From Gillisella vitis (GTDB lineage Bacteria > Pseudomonadota > Alphaproteobacteria > Rhizobiales > Rhizobiaceae): a stretch of DNA of 64,000 bases. Below, in pieces: positions 20,001 through 28,318 of this stretch; within the stretch, counting starts at the first letter, position 1; every line of letters begins with the position of its first letter. A program made the translations under genes and the position numbers. The stretch is taken from contig NZ_CP056049.1 in the NCBI RefSeq assembly GCF_021559775.1, positions 450,752-514,751 of the forward strand, read 5' to 3'. Under the pieces are notes generated by a model that saw only the letters and a list, made by a program, of their open reading frames with translations, was not told the DNA's origin and did no database searches.

Positions 20001-23000
20001 GCGCAGCACTACCATCGCTGGCAGCAACAGTCGCCACCGGGTCCAGCCCGCCAGAGACCGAAACGGAACAGCGGGCAGCAGGTGCTTGGGCCGATGTGCT
20101 TGCCATCGATTCGATCAGCCGGGACGACAATTTCTTCCGGCTCGGCGGCCACTCGCTGCTGGCCATGCGCATGATTACCCGGCTGTCGTCATCGCTTCCG
20201 ACAAATGCCGTGCTGCGAAAGCTGTTTGAATTCCCCCGCCTCAAGGATTTCGCCGCAGCGCTTGAGCGTGACGAGACGCCGATGGCGGCACCTGCAAACG
20301 AGATAGATGCCCTCCCGAATAGTGCGACGATACCTTTGTCCTTTGCCCAGCAGCGGCTTTGGACATTGGCCGAGCTGGAGCCAGACAGCGCCGCCTACAC
20401 TGTTCCCGCCGCGATCCGCTTTCATGGCGCGCTTGATCTGGAGGTGTTGCAACACGCATTCACAGCCCTTTCAACACGCCATCCGGCATTGCGCACGCGG
20501 ATCGTCAATCGCGATGGCAAACCTGTGGTCGAGATCGGTGGGACCAGCGAGCCAGACATCGCAATCGTGGATGTGAATGAGGCCACCCTGCCGGAAGTGC
20601 TGGCTGCTGCATGCAGGCAGCCATTCAACATGGCGAGTGGTCCTCTCTTCCGCGCCCGGATTTTCCGTCTCTCCGCTGACGAGCACGTTGTTTTCGTAGC
20701 AATCCACCACATTGTCTCGGATGCGCAATCGCTTCAGCTGATGCTGCGGGATCTGACGCGGTTCTATGATGCGGGCCGACAGGGCAAAGTGGCAGACCTT
20801 CCACCGCTCACCCTGACCTATGGTGATTTTGCCGCTTGGCAGCGAAAGCAGCCGCTGGGCGAGCAGATCGACTATTGGCGCCGCCAGCTGGAACATGCCC
20901 CCCCGCTTCTGGAGCTGCCGACGGATTTTCCGCGCGGTGCGCGGCAGGAATTCAAGGGCGGCAGCATTCCCTTCCATCTCGATAGCGCGCTTACGGCACG
21001 TCTGGTCAATTTTGCCCGTGAGCGGGACGCGACACCTTTCATGGTTCTTCTCTCCGCCTTTTCGACCCTGCTGTCGCGTTATTCCGGCGCTTCGGATGTC
21101 GTCGTCGGAACCCCGGTATCCGAGCGGCCAAACCGCGCGCTGGAGGATGTTATCGGGCTGTTCGTCAACACGCTGGCGCTGAAACTGACGCATGATGCTG
21201 CGACAAGCTTCGAGCAGCAGGTCGCGGCCACGCGTTTGCTCGTCCTTGATGCCTTCCGCCATCAGGACGCGCCGTTCGAATGCGTGGTCGATGCCCTCTC
21301 GGTCGAGCGAAGCTGGAGCCATAACCCTGTGTTTCAAGTGATGGTCACCTGGCAAGCCGACGAGCCACGCAGCCCATGCCCTAATGGTCTGACCGCTGCG
21401 CCGGTGGTGCTCGCACAGGAAACATCGAAGGTCGATCTGACACTTGACCTGCGCCATCGCGGCGACCAGTTTTCCGGCACCTTGATCTATCGCAGCGATC
21501 TCTTCCGCCAAGAGACGATCCTCCACATGGCCGAGGCTTTCACGGCCTTGGTCGAGGCTCTTCTATCGGCCCCTGAGCGAGCACAGATCGAAATAGACGG
21601 CCTGCCCGAGCGGCAGCGCCAGCAGATCGCCACATGGAACGCGACGGCAAAGACCTATGATGCGGTGCCAGCAAGCCTGCATGGCTTCTTTGCGCGTTCA
21701 ACCGAGCGCACACCCGATGCCATTGCCGTCACAGATCGGAACCGGAGCGCCACCTATGCTGAGCTTGATCGGCAAGCGGAGGCGCTCGCCCGGCATCTCG
21801 CCTCCCTTGGCATCGGACGCGGCAGTGCCGTCGGTATTTGCCTTGAGCGTACCGTCGATCTCATTGCTTCGATTCTTGCCGTCTTGAAAACGGGCGCTGC
21901 CTATGTGCCGCTCGATCCCAAATATCCGGCAGATCGGATCGCCTTTGTCGCAAGGGATGCAAGCCTCTCCCTCATCTTGACAAAAGAAGAGCGCGCCGAC
22001 TTCGCCGAGATCAATACGCTTGATCCCGCCACTGCATGGAACGAACACGGCCACGTGCCGACCGCGCGTCTTCCTGAGACGACCGAAGGCAGCGATCTCG
22101 CCTATCTCATCTATACCTCCGGCTCGACAGGGCAGCCGAAGGGGGTTGCAATCGAGCATCGCAATGCGGTTGCCTTCACACATTGGGCGCTCGACACGTT
22201 CCCGGCGGAGAGCTTTGCCGGAATGCTGGCGTCAACATCCGTCTGCTTCGACCTGTCCATCTTCGAAATTTTCGTGACGCTTGCCGCTGGTGGGCGGATC
22301 TTCATCGTCGATGATCTTTTCGAACTGCCGGACGCAGCATTTGCGCACGAGGTCACATTCATCAACACCGTGCCAACACCGATGACCGAACTCATGCGGT
22401 TTGGCCCGTTGCCCACCAAGGCAAAAACGGTCTGCCTTGCGGGCGAACCGCTGCCACCAAGCCTTGCACGCGCGATTCTGGAGACTGGACAGGTTGAGGC
22501 GCTGTACAATCTCTATGGGCCCTCCGAGGATACTACCTATTCCACGGGATGCCGGTTAGATGACGCGGGGCTGCCCATCCATATCGGCAAGCCCATCACC
22601 AACACAACCGCCCATGTCCTTGACGCAGCACTCAATGAAGTGCCAATCGGCATGCCGGGCGAGCTTTATCTGGCTGGCGAGGGTATCGCGCGCGGCTATC
22701 ACAATCGCCCGGACCTGACGGCGGAGCGCTTCCTGCCGAACCCGTTTGACAGGACCGGCCAAGCCCCCCTGCTCTACAAGACCGGCGACCGCGTTCGTCG
22801 GCTGGCCGATGGCAATCTCGACTATCTCGGCCGAACTGATCGCCAGATGAAAATCAGCGGTTTTCGGATCGAGCCCGGCGAGGTCGAGGCCGTGCTGATG
22901 CGCTATCCGGGCGTGACAGGTGCTGCCGTCGATGCCTGGCGTGACAATACCGGCTATGCCCGCCTCGCCGCCTGGATTGAGGTGGCGGCACCTATCGGTA

Positions 23001-24784
23001 AGGCAGCGCTCTCTGCCCATCTGAGCCGAGAACTGCCGCGCCATCTGGTGCCAACGTTTTTTGCGATGCTGGACAAGCTTCCGCGCCTGCCGAACGGCAA
23101 GCTCGACCGCAAGGCTCTGCCCGATCCATCCGATGAAGCCAAAACGCTTGCAGAAGACCAGACGCCGCACGATGGCTATGAAGAGAGAATTGCCGCGATC
23201 TGGGCGAAACTTCTCGGACGCGAGGCGATTGGACGCAACGACAATTTCTTTGCGCTTGGTGGAGATTCAATTCTCGCTATTCAGGTCGTGGCTGCGGCGC
23301 GCCGCATTGGCATTGCCATCAAGCCACGCGATATTTTCCAATATTCAACGCTTGCAGCCCTTGCCGCATCCGTCTCGGATCTGGCGACAGAACTGCCCGA
23401 GACCGGACCAATGAGCGGCGACATTCCGCTTGGCCCGGCCCAGCACTGGTTTTTTGAGCAGAATTACCCTGATATTGCCCATTGGAATCAGGCATTGATG
23501 CTGAGGCCCGGCAGGGTGATCAATGAGAAGACGCTTCAGCAGGCTATGGACCTTCTCCACCAGACCCATGATGCGCTGCGCAGTCGTTTCTGGCAGCAAG
23601 ACGGACAGTGGCGTCAATCCGTGACGGAGCTGGAAGGGGCACCGCCGCTGCGTTCCACCTCTTGTACAGCAACCGAAGCGGATGCCGTGCTTTTAAGCGA
23701 GGCGAATGCGCTGCAACGCCGTTTCGATCTCACTGATGGCCCGGTTTGGGGTGCCACGCTTGTGACCGTCGACGGCTGCGAGCAACGGCTGCTGATCGCA
23801 GCGCATCATCTCGTGATCGACGGGGTCTCATGGCGCATTCTCCTTGATGACCTTCAAACATGCCTCGCAGCTGGCGAAGCCGGTCTTCAGATGAGCTTGC
23901 CGCCCCGCACAACAGGGATTGATAGCTGGGTGCGCGAGCTGAAAGACAGCGCGGTGTTCGATGGTGAAAAGGACCATTGGAGCACGATGACCGAGGCCAA
24001 GACCGCAGCGATCCCGACGGACCGTTCGGGCAGCAATTGCGCTGGCGATACCGACATCGTTGATCTGACAATCGATCCTGACCTCACCGGACGCCTTCTT
24101 CGGGACGTGCCGTCCTGCTATCCAATCGATGCCGAAGAAATCATGCTTGCGGCACTTTACAATGCAATCCGCGATTGGACCGGACACGACAGGCTCCGGC
24201 TGATCCTTGAAAGTCATGGCCGGGCAGACCTGTTCGAAGGCGTCGATCTGAGCCGCACCGTCGGCTGGTTCACAGGCCTTTATCCCGTTCTCTTCGATGT
24301 CACCGGGCGCGACAGGCGCACCACATTGCTCTCGGTCAAGGAAAGTCTCCGCCGTGTTGCAAATGACGGCATCGGCTATGGCGTTCTTAAATATCTGAAG
24401 GGCGTTGCATTGCCACAGCTGGAGGATATCGCCGAGATCCGGTTCAACTATCTTGGCCAGACGGATACGCTGTTTTCCGGCGATGCGTTGCTGTCACGCG
24501 CAGCCGAGCCATCGGGCGATCCGCGTGGGGCGCGCAATGGGCGCGGGGTGCTCCTTGATATCAATGCAATCATAAGCGGCGGGCATTTGCGCATTCGCCT
24601 TGCCTATTCCCGGCAAATCCATGATCGGCAGACAATCGAAACACTCGCGGCGGGACTGCAAAACCATCTCGAAAGCCTTGTCGATTTCTGCCTGACATCA
24701 ACCGAAGCCGGCTACACACCAGCGGACTTCAAGCACATGACACTTGATCAGGATGACCTAGAAGCCATCCTGCGCAATCTCTGA
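17063..24784 (+). CDS. NRPS, two modules: C-A-T-C-A-T-E
   Basis: This is a 2573-residue NRPS. A short N-terminal helix (1-45) is followed by C1 (His176-His177), A1 (P-loop near Tyr643), T1 (Ser1031, GGHSLLAM), C2 (His1215-His1216), A2 (near Tyr1681), T2 (Ser2069) and an epimerisation domain (HHLVIDGVSWR from His2248). T2 has the GGDSI form usual before an E domain, so the second residue should become D. Codes read by hand are D-L-F-N-T-C-L-C-F-K for A1 (unknown to me) and D-L-F-N-C-A-L-T-Y-K for A2, one change from a known alanine code. Both condensation motifs depart from HHxxxDG: HHIISDR in C1 and HHIVSDA in C2. The catalytic His and Asp are kept, so both may still work. Confidence 0.93.
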   Translation: MNEVFAKIAGLSPERRALLEQKLKAQGITVPAPSGIQPRADREAAVPLSSAQKRLWFMQQLEPGTVAYNMNLALRLKGPLDRAALSRAYAALIARHEPLRTRFTMGEDGQPQQIVEASGAADIGYHDCRQHPDPEKEARLQLKAFVETPYDLTRPPIRATLVGVHEHEHVLALGMHHIISDRWSMGVFARDLSTLYHAEATGTAAVLAPLPVQFADWTLWQRDLLDGPTLANQLAYWTESLAGELPVLELPLDRPHSLTASFSGAHLPVLIDRALSLRLRALAAEQNVSLFTLLLAAFNVLLHLYTDSDDIILGSEVANRDRPETQTMMGPLVNTLVFRNDLSGDPAFLVLLQKVADAVRRGLAHQDIPFERLVEAINPERSLSDLNPLFNVKFDIQHSVAPPPGLHGLTIETYPLREVATKYDLRFNLEDDQPDIKGKIEYSSQIFNESTIASMLARFERLLELVVRDPSRRLSTLSLLAPEEEAAIIAAGAGPVRDYPVEECLHDLFLKQVEETPDADAVTDGDLTWSYRDLEAQSSRIAANLVAAGVKPGDRVGICMRRSPRMIAGILGIMRAGAAYVPLDADYPPSRLAFIAEDSGITILLADHRPAFVTPTQTLLDVTTLPDIRLEARPAVSPNHLAYIIYTSGSTGRPKGVAIEHRSVVAFMYWARERFSREEVARMLVPTSISFDLSIFELYAPLVLGGTLVVADHFLALPQLAAKVDVTFINTVPSLLQELLQEHRLPSSVRTATFCGEPLPAALVAILKRDYPNLRILNLYGPSEDTCFSTEVPLQGDHYQGGVVPIGKPLPNTQAYILDRVGRLRPPGLSGELYLGGTGLARGYFGRPEQTAERFIANPFSSEPGSRLYRTGDRIRRRADGNLEFCGRLDHQVKVRGLRIETGEIEHNLEQIAGVEKAVVAVTQGTDRQLAAFIEPQDGVRLDETELRRALSEVLPVHMVPTLWCFLPRLPQQPNGKIDRAALPSLAATVATGSSPPETETEQRAAGAWADVLAIDSISRDDNFFRLGGHSLLAMRMITRLSSSLPTNAVLRKLFEFPRLKDFAAALERDETPMAAPANEIDALPNSATIPLSFAQQRLWTLAELEPDSAAYTVPAAIRFHGALDLEVLQHAFTALSTRHPALRTRIVNRDGKPVVEIGGTSEPDIAIVDVNEATLPEVLAAACRQPFNMASGPLFRARIFRLSADEHVVFVAIHHIVSDAQSLQLMLRDLTRFYDAGRQGKVADLPPLTLTYGDFAAWQRKQPLGEQIDYWRRQLEHAPPLLELPTDFPRGARQEFKGGSIPFHLDSALTARLVNFARERDATPFMVLLSAFSTLLSRYSGASDVVVGTPVSERPNRALEDVIGLFVNTLALKLTHDAATSFEQQVAATRLLVLDAFRHQDAPFECVVDALSVERSWSHNPVFQVMVTWQADEPRSPCPNGLTAAPVVLAQETSKVDLTLDLRHRGDQFSGTLIYRSDLFRQETILHMAEAFTALVEALLSAPERAQIEIDGLPERQRQQIATWNATAKTYDAVPASLHGFFARSTERTPDAIAVTDRNRSATYAELDRQAEALARHLASLGIGRGSAVGICLERTVDLIASILAVLKTGAAYVPLDPKYPADRIAFVARDASLSLILTKEERADFAEINTLDPATAWNEHGHVPTARLPETTEGSDLAYLIYTSGSTGQPKGVAIEHRNAVAFTHWALDTFPAESFAGMLASTSVCFDLSIFEIFVTLAAGGRIFIVDDLFELPDAAFAHEVTFINTVPTPMTELMRFGPLPTKAKTVCLAGEPLPPSLARAILETGQVEALYNLYGPSEDTTYSTGCRLDDAGLPIHIGKPITNTTAHVLDAALNEVPIGMPGELYLAGEGIARGYHNRPDLTAERFLPNPFDRTGQAPLLYKTGDRVRRLADGNLDYLGRTDRQMKISGFRIEPGEVEAVLMRYPGVTGAAVDAWRDNTGYARLAAWIEVAAPIGKAALSAHLSRELPRHLVPTFFAMLDKLPRLPNGKLDRKALPDPSDEAKTLAEDQTPHDGYEERIAAIWAKLLGREAIGRNDNFFALGGDSILAIQVVAAARRIGIAIKPRDIFQYSTLAALAASVSDLATELPETGPMSGDIPLGPAQHWFFEQNYPDIAHWNQALMLRPGRVINEKTLQQAMDLLHQTHDALRSRFWQQDGQWRQSVTELEGAPPLRSTSCTATEADAVLLSEANALQRRFDLTDGPVWGATLVTVDGCEQRLLIAAHHLVIDGVSWRILLDDLQTCLAAGEAGLQMSLPPRTTGIDSWVRELKDSAVFDGEKDHWSTMTEAKTAAIPTDRSGSNCAGDTDIVDLTIDPDLTGRLLRDVPSCYPIDAEEIMLAALYNAIRDWTGHDRLRLILESHGRADLFEGVDLSRTVGWFTGLYPVLFDVTGRDRRTTLLSVKESLRRVANDGIGYGVLKYLKGVALPQLEDIAEIRFNYLGQTDTLFSGDALLSRAAEPSGDPRGARNGRGVLLDINAIISGGHLRIRLAYSRQIHDRQTIETLAAGLQNHLESLVDFCLTSTEAGYTPADFKHMTLDQDDLEAILRNL

Positions 24785-24791
24785 GGGCACC

Positions 24792-26483
24792 ATGCAGAAT
24801 GCGAGCCAGCGCCTTGAGCGCAACAACATCGCCGACATCTATCCGCTTGCCCCGATGCAGGAGGGCATCCTTTTTCATTCGGTGTCTTCCCCCGGCGACG
24901 GCCTCTACATGCCGCAAACGGCGCTGCGCATCACCGGTACCGTCGATGCGGACGCTCTGAAGGCGGCGTGGCAAGGCGCAATCGACCGCCATCCGATCCT
25001 GCGTTCGGGGTTCTTCTGGGAGGAGCGCGACGAGCCGTTCCAGATCGCCTTCCGCAGCCTTCCGGTGGCATTCACTACGCTGGACTGGACTGGTAACGAT
25101 CCGGCAAGCGAGCGTGAACGGCTGCAAGCGCTGTTTTCTGCCAACAGGGCCGAGCCGTTTGACCTGCGCCGTCCGCCTCTGATCCGGGTCCAATGGATCA
25201 GCACAGGACAAGACCAGTCCATCATGGTTGTCTGCTACCACCATATCATCCTCGACGGCTGGTCGATCCGTCAATTGCTCGACGAAGTGCTCTCGCTCTA
25301 TCGGCGCGCGGCAGGCAAGGCCGAGCCAGCCCTTCCGCCCGCCCGCCCTTACGGCGATTACATCGGTTGGTTGAAGAAACGCGAGCGGGCCGTGTCGCTT
25401 CGCTTCTGGAAGGATCGGCTTCAGGGTTTTGCGGGCACAACCCGGCTTCTGGCAGGGGAAGCGACAGGCCAGTTCGAGCGGCAATGCCGGGAAGTCCCAA
25501 AGCCGCTGCATGAGGCCATGCTGGCCTATGGTGCCGCCCATGGGCTGACGCTCAACACCCTGCTGCAAGGCGCGCTGTCCTTGCTGATTGCACGCCAGAC
25601 AGGCAGCCGTGATCTGATTTTCGGCACGACGACAGCCGGGCGCCCAGTGACACTGGAGGGCGCAACGACGATGATCGGCCTCTTCATCAATACGCTGCCC
25701 GTGCGTGTCCGCCTTAATGAAGGCCTATCCGTCTCGGACTGGCTTGCAACCATTCAGAAAGCCCATGCCGAAACGGGCGAACACGACCATGTACCCCTCG
25801 CCGCTATCCAAGGCCCGGGCGTTTCGCTTTTCGACACGCTGCTCGTTGTTGAGAATTTTCCAGTGCAGGCGAAGCGAGCGGATGCGCCCGCGCTGCTCAA
25901 AACCGAAGGCATCGACTTTGATGAGCGAACGCATTTTCCGCTCACGCTCTGGGCAACACCGCATACGGCGGGCCTGACGCTGATGGCCGGTTTCAGCCGC
26001 AATATGCTCGCCTCTGAGACCGCAGCGGCTCTGCTCGAACGACTGGGCGATATTATCGCCATCATGATCCGCTCATCCACCACAGATGTGTGCGCAATTC
26101 TGGATGAACTGCCTTCAGTGATGGCGGCGGCTGGTCTCTCCGGGGCCGGTTCCGAGGACAGCACCCATTTGATGCCACTGAAACAGGCAGCATCGGGCAT
26201 CCCGAAATCCGCAACGCCTTCCGCGACTGAAATCACACTGGCGCAAATCTGGACGGAGGTGCTCAAATCTGGTCCCCTTGATGGGCAGGCTAACTTCTTT
26301 GAGCTTGGCGGCCATTCGCTCCTTGCCGTGCGTGTCGCCAGCCGACTTCGCGGCGCGTTTTGCGTGCCTGTACCAATGCGCGTCCTGTTTGAGCACCCCG
26401 TCCTTGCCGACCTTGCGGCCTATATCGACAGCCTTCGCCCGCAAGTTCCCCCGGCCACAGACCATATCGAGATTGACATATGA
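24792..26483 (+). CDS. Stand-alone NRPS condensation-carrier (C-T) protein
   Basis: This 563-residue protein has a condensation domain and one carrier domain only. The N-terminal PLAPMQEGILFHS and the intact YHHIILDGWS (His150-His151) fit the DCL type that accepts a D-residue, as expected directly after an E domain. The carrier Ser is Ser509 in GGHSLLAVR. No adenylation core motif lies between them; the residues between the two domains are an ordinary C-domain C-lobe plus linker. The carrier must therefore be charged in trans, or it receives the chain from the previous module and hands it on. It begins eight bases after the NRPS stop and overlaps the thioesterase gene by four bases. Confidence 0.88.
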   Translation: MQNASQRLERNNIADIYPLAPMQEGILFHSVSSPGDGLYMPQTALRITGTVDADALKAAWQGAIDRHPILRSGFFWEERDEPFQIAFRSLPVAFTTLDWTGNDPASERERLQALFSANRAEPFDLRRPPLIRVQWISTGQDQSIMVVCYHHIILDGWSIRQLLDEVLSLYRRAAGKAEPALPPARPYGDYIGWLKKRERAVSLRFWKDRLQGFAGTTRLLAGEATGQFERQCREVPKPLHEAMLAYGAAHGLTLNTLLQGALSLLIARQTGSRDLIFGTTTAGRPVTLEGATTMIGLFINTLPVRVRLNEGLSVSDWLATIQKAHAETGEHDHVPLAAIQGPGVSLFDTLLVVENFPVQAKRADAPALLKTEGIDFDERTHFPLTLWATPHTAGLTLMAGFSRNMLASETAAALLERLGDIIAIMIRSSTTDVCAILDELPSVMAAAGLSGAGSEDSTHLMPLKQAASGIPKSATPSATEITLAQIWTEVLKSGPLDGQANFFELGGHSLLAVRVASRLRGAFCVPVPMRVLFEHPVLADLAAYIDSLRPQVPPATDHIEIDI

Positions 26484-27226
26484 CGATAACGCCATCACGC
26501 CCCGTGCTTCTTTGCCTGCCGCCAGCAGGCACCGGGGCCGGGCTTTTCCGCAACTGGGTACAAACCGCGCCGAGCACGATGACGGTGCATCCGGTCGCGC
26601 TGCCGGGCCGCGAAGCGCGCTATTGCGAACCGGCACCGAGGTCAATTGACGCGCTTGCCGATCAACTGGCCGTTGAGCTTGAGCCTTATATCGGCGGGCG
26701 CTATGCGATTTTCGGCTATTCGATGGGTGCCCTCCTCGGCTATGAAATCGCCCGTCGCTTTTCAGCGGCGGGTTTGCCGATGCCGGAGGTGTTTTTCGCG
26801 CTCGGATGCAATGCGCCGGACCGCATGGTCTATGAGCGAGAGCCGTTCCACACGATGGAAGCCGACGCCTTTCGCCAAGCCCTCATCGATCTCGGCGGAA
26901 CAGATGCTGAAATCCTCAACAATCCCGAGGCAATGGAGCTTTTCGAACCGTTGCTGCGCAATGATTTCAGAATATGCGAGACCTATACACATGATGCGAC
27001 GCGCGGCACGCTCGATTGTCCCGCCCATATTTTCCTCTCTGATGGAGACGCCTTTGTAAACCGGCAGGCAGCCGCAGCCTGGTGTGATTTCGTGACCGGC
27101 CGCACGCGCCTGCATCCGGTCGCGGGCGCGCATATGCTGGAGCGCCCGGTACTTGACACGCTGCCCGCGCGACTGGCAACTCTCTGGTTCCGAACTGGCG
27201 AAAATCGCCTAAGGCGCGAGGGTTAA
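26480..27226 (+). CDS. Type II thioesterase of the NRPS/PKS cluster
   Basis: The 248-residue alpha/beta hydrolase has the opening LLCLPPAGTGAGLF, the nucleophile Ser81 in GYSMGALLG, an Asp in LSDGDAFV and the final His in VAGAHML. This is the external proofreading thioesterase pattern found in siderophore clusters. It would clear mis-primed carrier domains instead of releasing the product, consistent with product release being assigned to the reductase at 4455-8975. It overlaps the C-T gene (ATGA) and is three bases from the reductase gene downstream. Confidence 0.92.
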   Translation: MTITPSRPVLLCLPPAGTGAGLFRNWVQTAPSTMTVHPVALPGREARYCEPAPRSIDALADQLAVELEPYIGGRYAIFGYSMGALLGYEIARRFSAAGLPMPEVFFALGCNAPDRMVYEREPFHTMEADAFRQALIDLGGTDAEILNNPEAMELFEPLLRNDFRICETYTHDATRGTLDCPAHIFLSDGDAFVNRQAAAAWCDFVTGRTRLHPVAGAHMLERPVLDTLPARLATLWFRTGENRLRREG

Positions 27227-27229
27227 GCG

Positions 27230-28108
27230 ATGACGGCCGCGATGGACATAGCAAGATCGGAGGAGGCACTGGTCCGGCGCGCGCTCGACGCGCAGGCCGC
27301 CTATATGCCGGATGTCCGTGCGGATATCGGTCCGGCAGACGCAGAATGGACGACGACCGAGGCATTTTTTTCCGACGAGGTGGCGCTGGGCGAATTTCTC
27401 GCCTTCGAGCAATCGCTGAACGAAGGCACAGACATCAAGACGGCTGGGGCGCTGTTGATGACCGACTATGCCTATATTCTGGCCGCCGCGACTGTGCCGA
27501 TCTTCGCTGGTTTTGGCCTCATCCCAAACCTTTCTCCGGCCAGCGTCGCGCTTTCATTCTACACGACGCAAGAGCCGCATGACGGTGAGATGCACCGGGT
27601 GCGACGCGCCCATGTCCGTTTTCTCGAAGAGACATTCTGGCAGGGTCAATTGGGTGACGCTGTTGCCGAAGAACGGCTGCGGGCCGAAATCGAGCGGCAT
27701 TTCCGCCCTGTGATTGAGGCGATCCACGCGCGCACCCGCCTCTCCCGCACAGCGCTCTGGCGGCTCGCCGCTGATGCGATTGCCGGTCGCTTTCTCGATT
27801 CCGGTCGCCGGTTCGGCAGCGTCGAGGCGGCCAAGGCGTCGGCAATGCAGATCCTCAAAGTGCCCGGTTCACCACTAGCCAACCGTCAGCTCCACTATTT
27901 CGATCTGACCGTGCTCGACAAAAACCAGCAGGATTTCTCATACACCTTTCGTCAACGCGGCGGCTGCTGTCGATTTTATCTCGTCAAGGGCGGAGAATAC
28001 TGTCCGACCTGTGTCTTGAAGGCACCGACAGAGCGGGACGAAGAGTTGCGCCTTGCCATGCGTCAACATCTCGGTGTCGCTGATGAGATTAGGTCAGGTT
28101 CAAACTGA
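27230..28108 (+). CDS. FhuF-like siderophore ferric-iron reductase
   Basis: This is a 292-residue cytosolic protein whose C-terminus carries Cys246-Cys247, Cys258 and Cys261, the CC-x10-C-x2-C arrangement that binds the [2Fe-2S] cluster of FhuF-type siderophore-iron reductases. The N-terminal part is helical and poorly conserved, as usual in this family. It would reduce Fe(III) bound to the imported siderophore and so release the iron. It is the last gene of the biosynthetic operon and lies just before the receptor gene. An ATG at 27242 is an alternative start. A 92-bp repeat element overlaps its last codons. Confidence 0.9.
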   Translation: MTAAMDIARSEEALVRRALDAQAAYMPDVRADIGPADAEWTTTEAFFSDEVALGEFLAFEQSLNEGTDIKTAGALLMTDYAYILAAATVPIFAGFGLIPNLSPASVALSFYTTQEPHDGEMHRVRRAHVRFLEETFWQGQLGDAVAEERLRAEIERHFRPVIEAIHARTRLSRTALWRLAADAIAGRFLDSGRRFGSVEAAKASAMQILKVPGSPLANRQLHYFDLTVLDKNQQDFSYTFRQRGGCCRFYLVKGGEYCPTCVLKAPTERDEELRLAMRQHLGVADEIRSGSN

Positions 28109-28184
28109 ATCAGACAGTCTCTCGATTTTTTTGTTGTCGTTTGTCTTCTCGGCAAAACCGGTGACTACTTTTCCCTGACAAACT
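28093..28184 (+). repeat. 92-bp intergenic repeat, copy A
   Basis: This stretch aligns without gaps to 35339-35430; I count 80 of 92 identical positions by eye. It begins inside the last five codons of the ferric reductase gene. It contains a T-run (28133-28142) and a GTTTGTC ... GACAAAC inverted pair around a core AAAACCGGTGACTACTTTTCC. The AAAACCGGT(n)CACTTTTC core recalls small palindromic elements scattered in Rhizobiaceae genomes. In this copy the first palindrome is imperfect. Confidence 0.8.
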
Positions 28185-28318
28185 TTAAAAAGCTCGAGAT
28201 TTTTTTGGGGTCAGAGTCCCAAACCGGGAAAATCAATCGTCTACCTCCCGAGCACAATGTGGCGTTGCTCCTTACGGTGGGCTGCAAAGCCTTGAGTACC
28301 GGAGAGTTTGGGGGTTCT

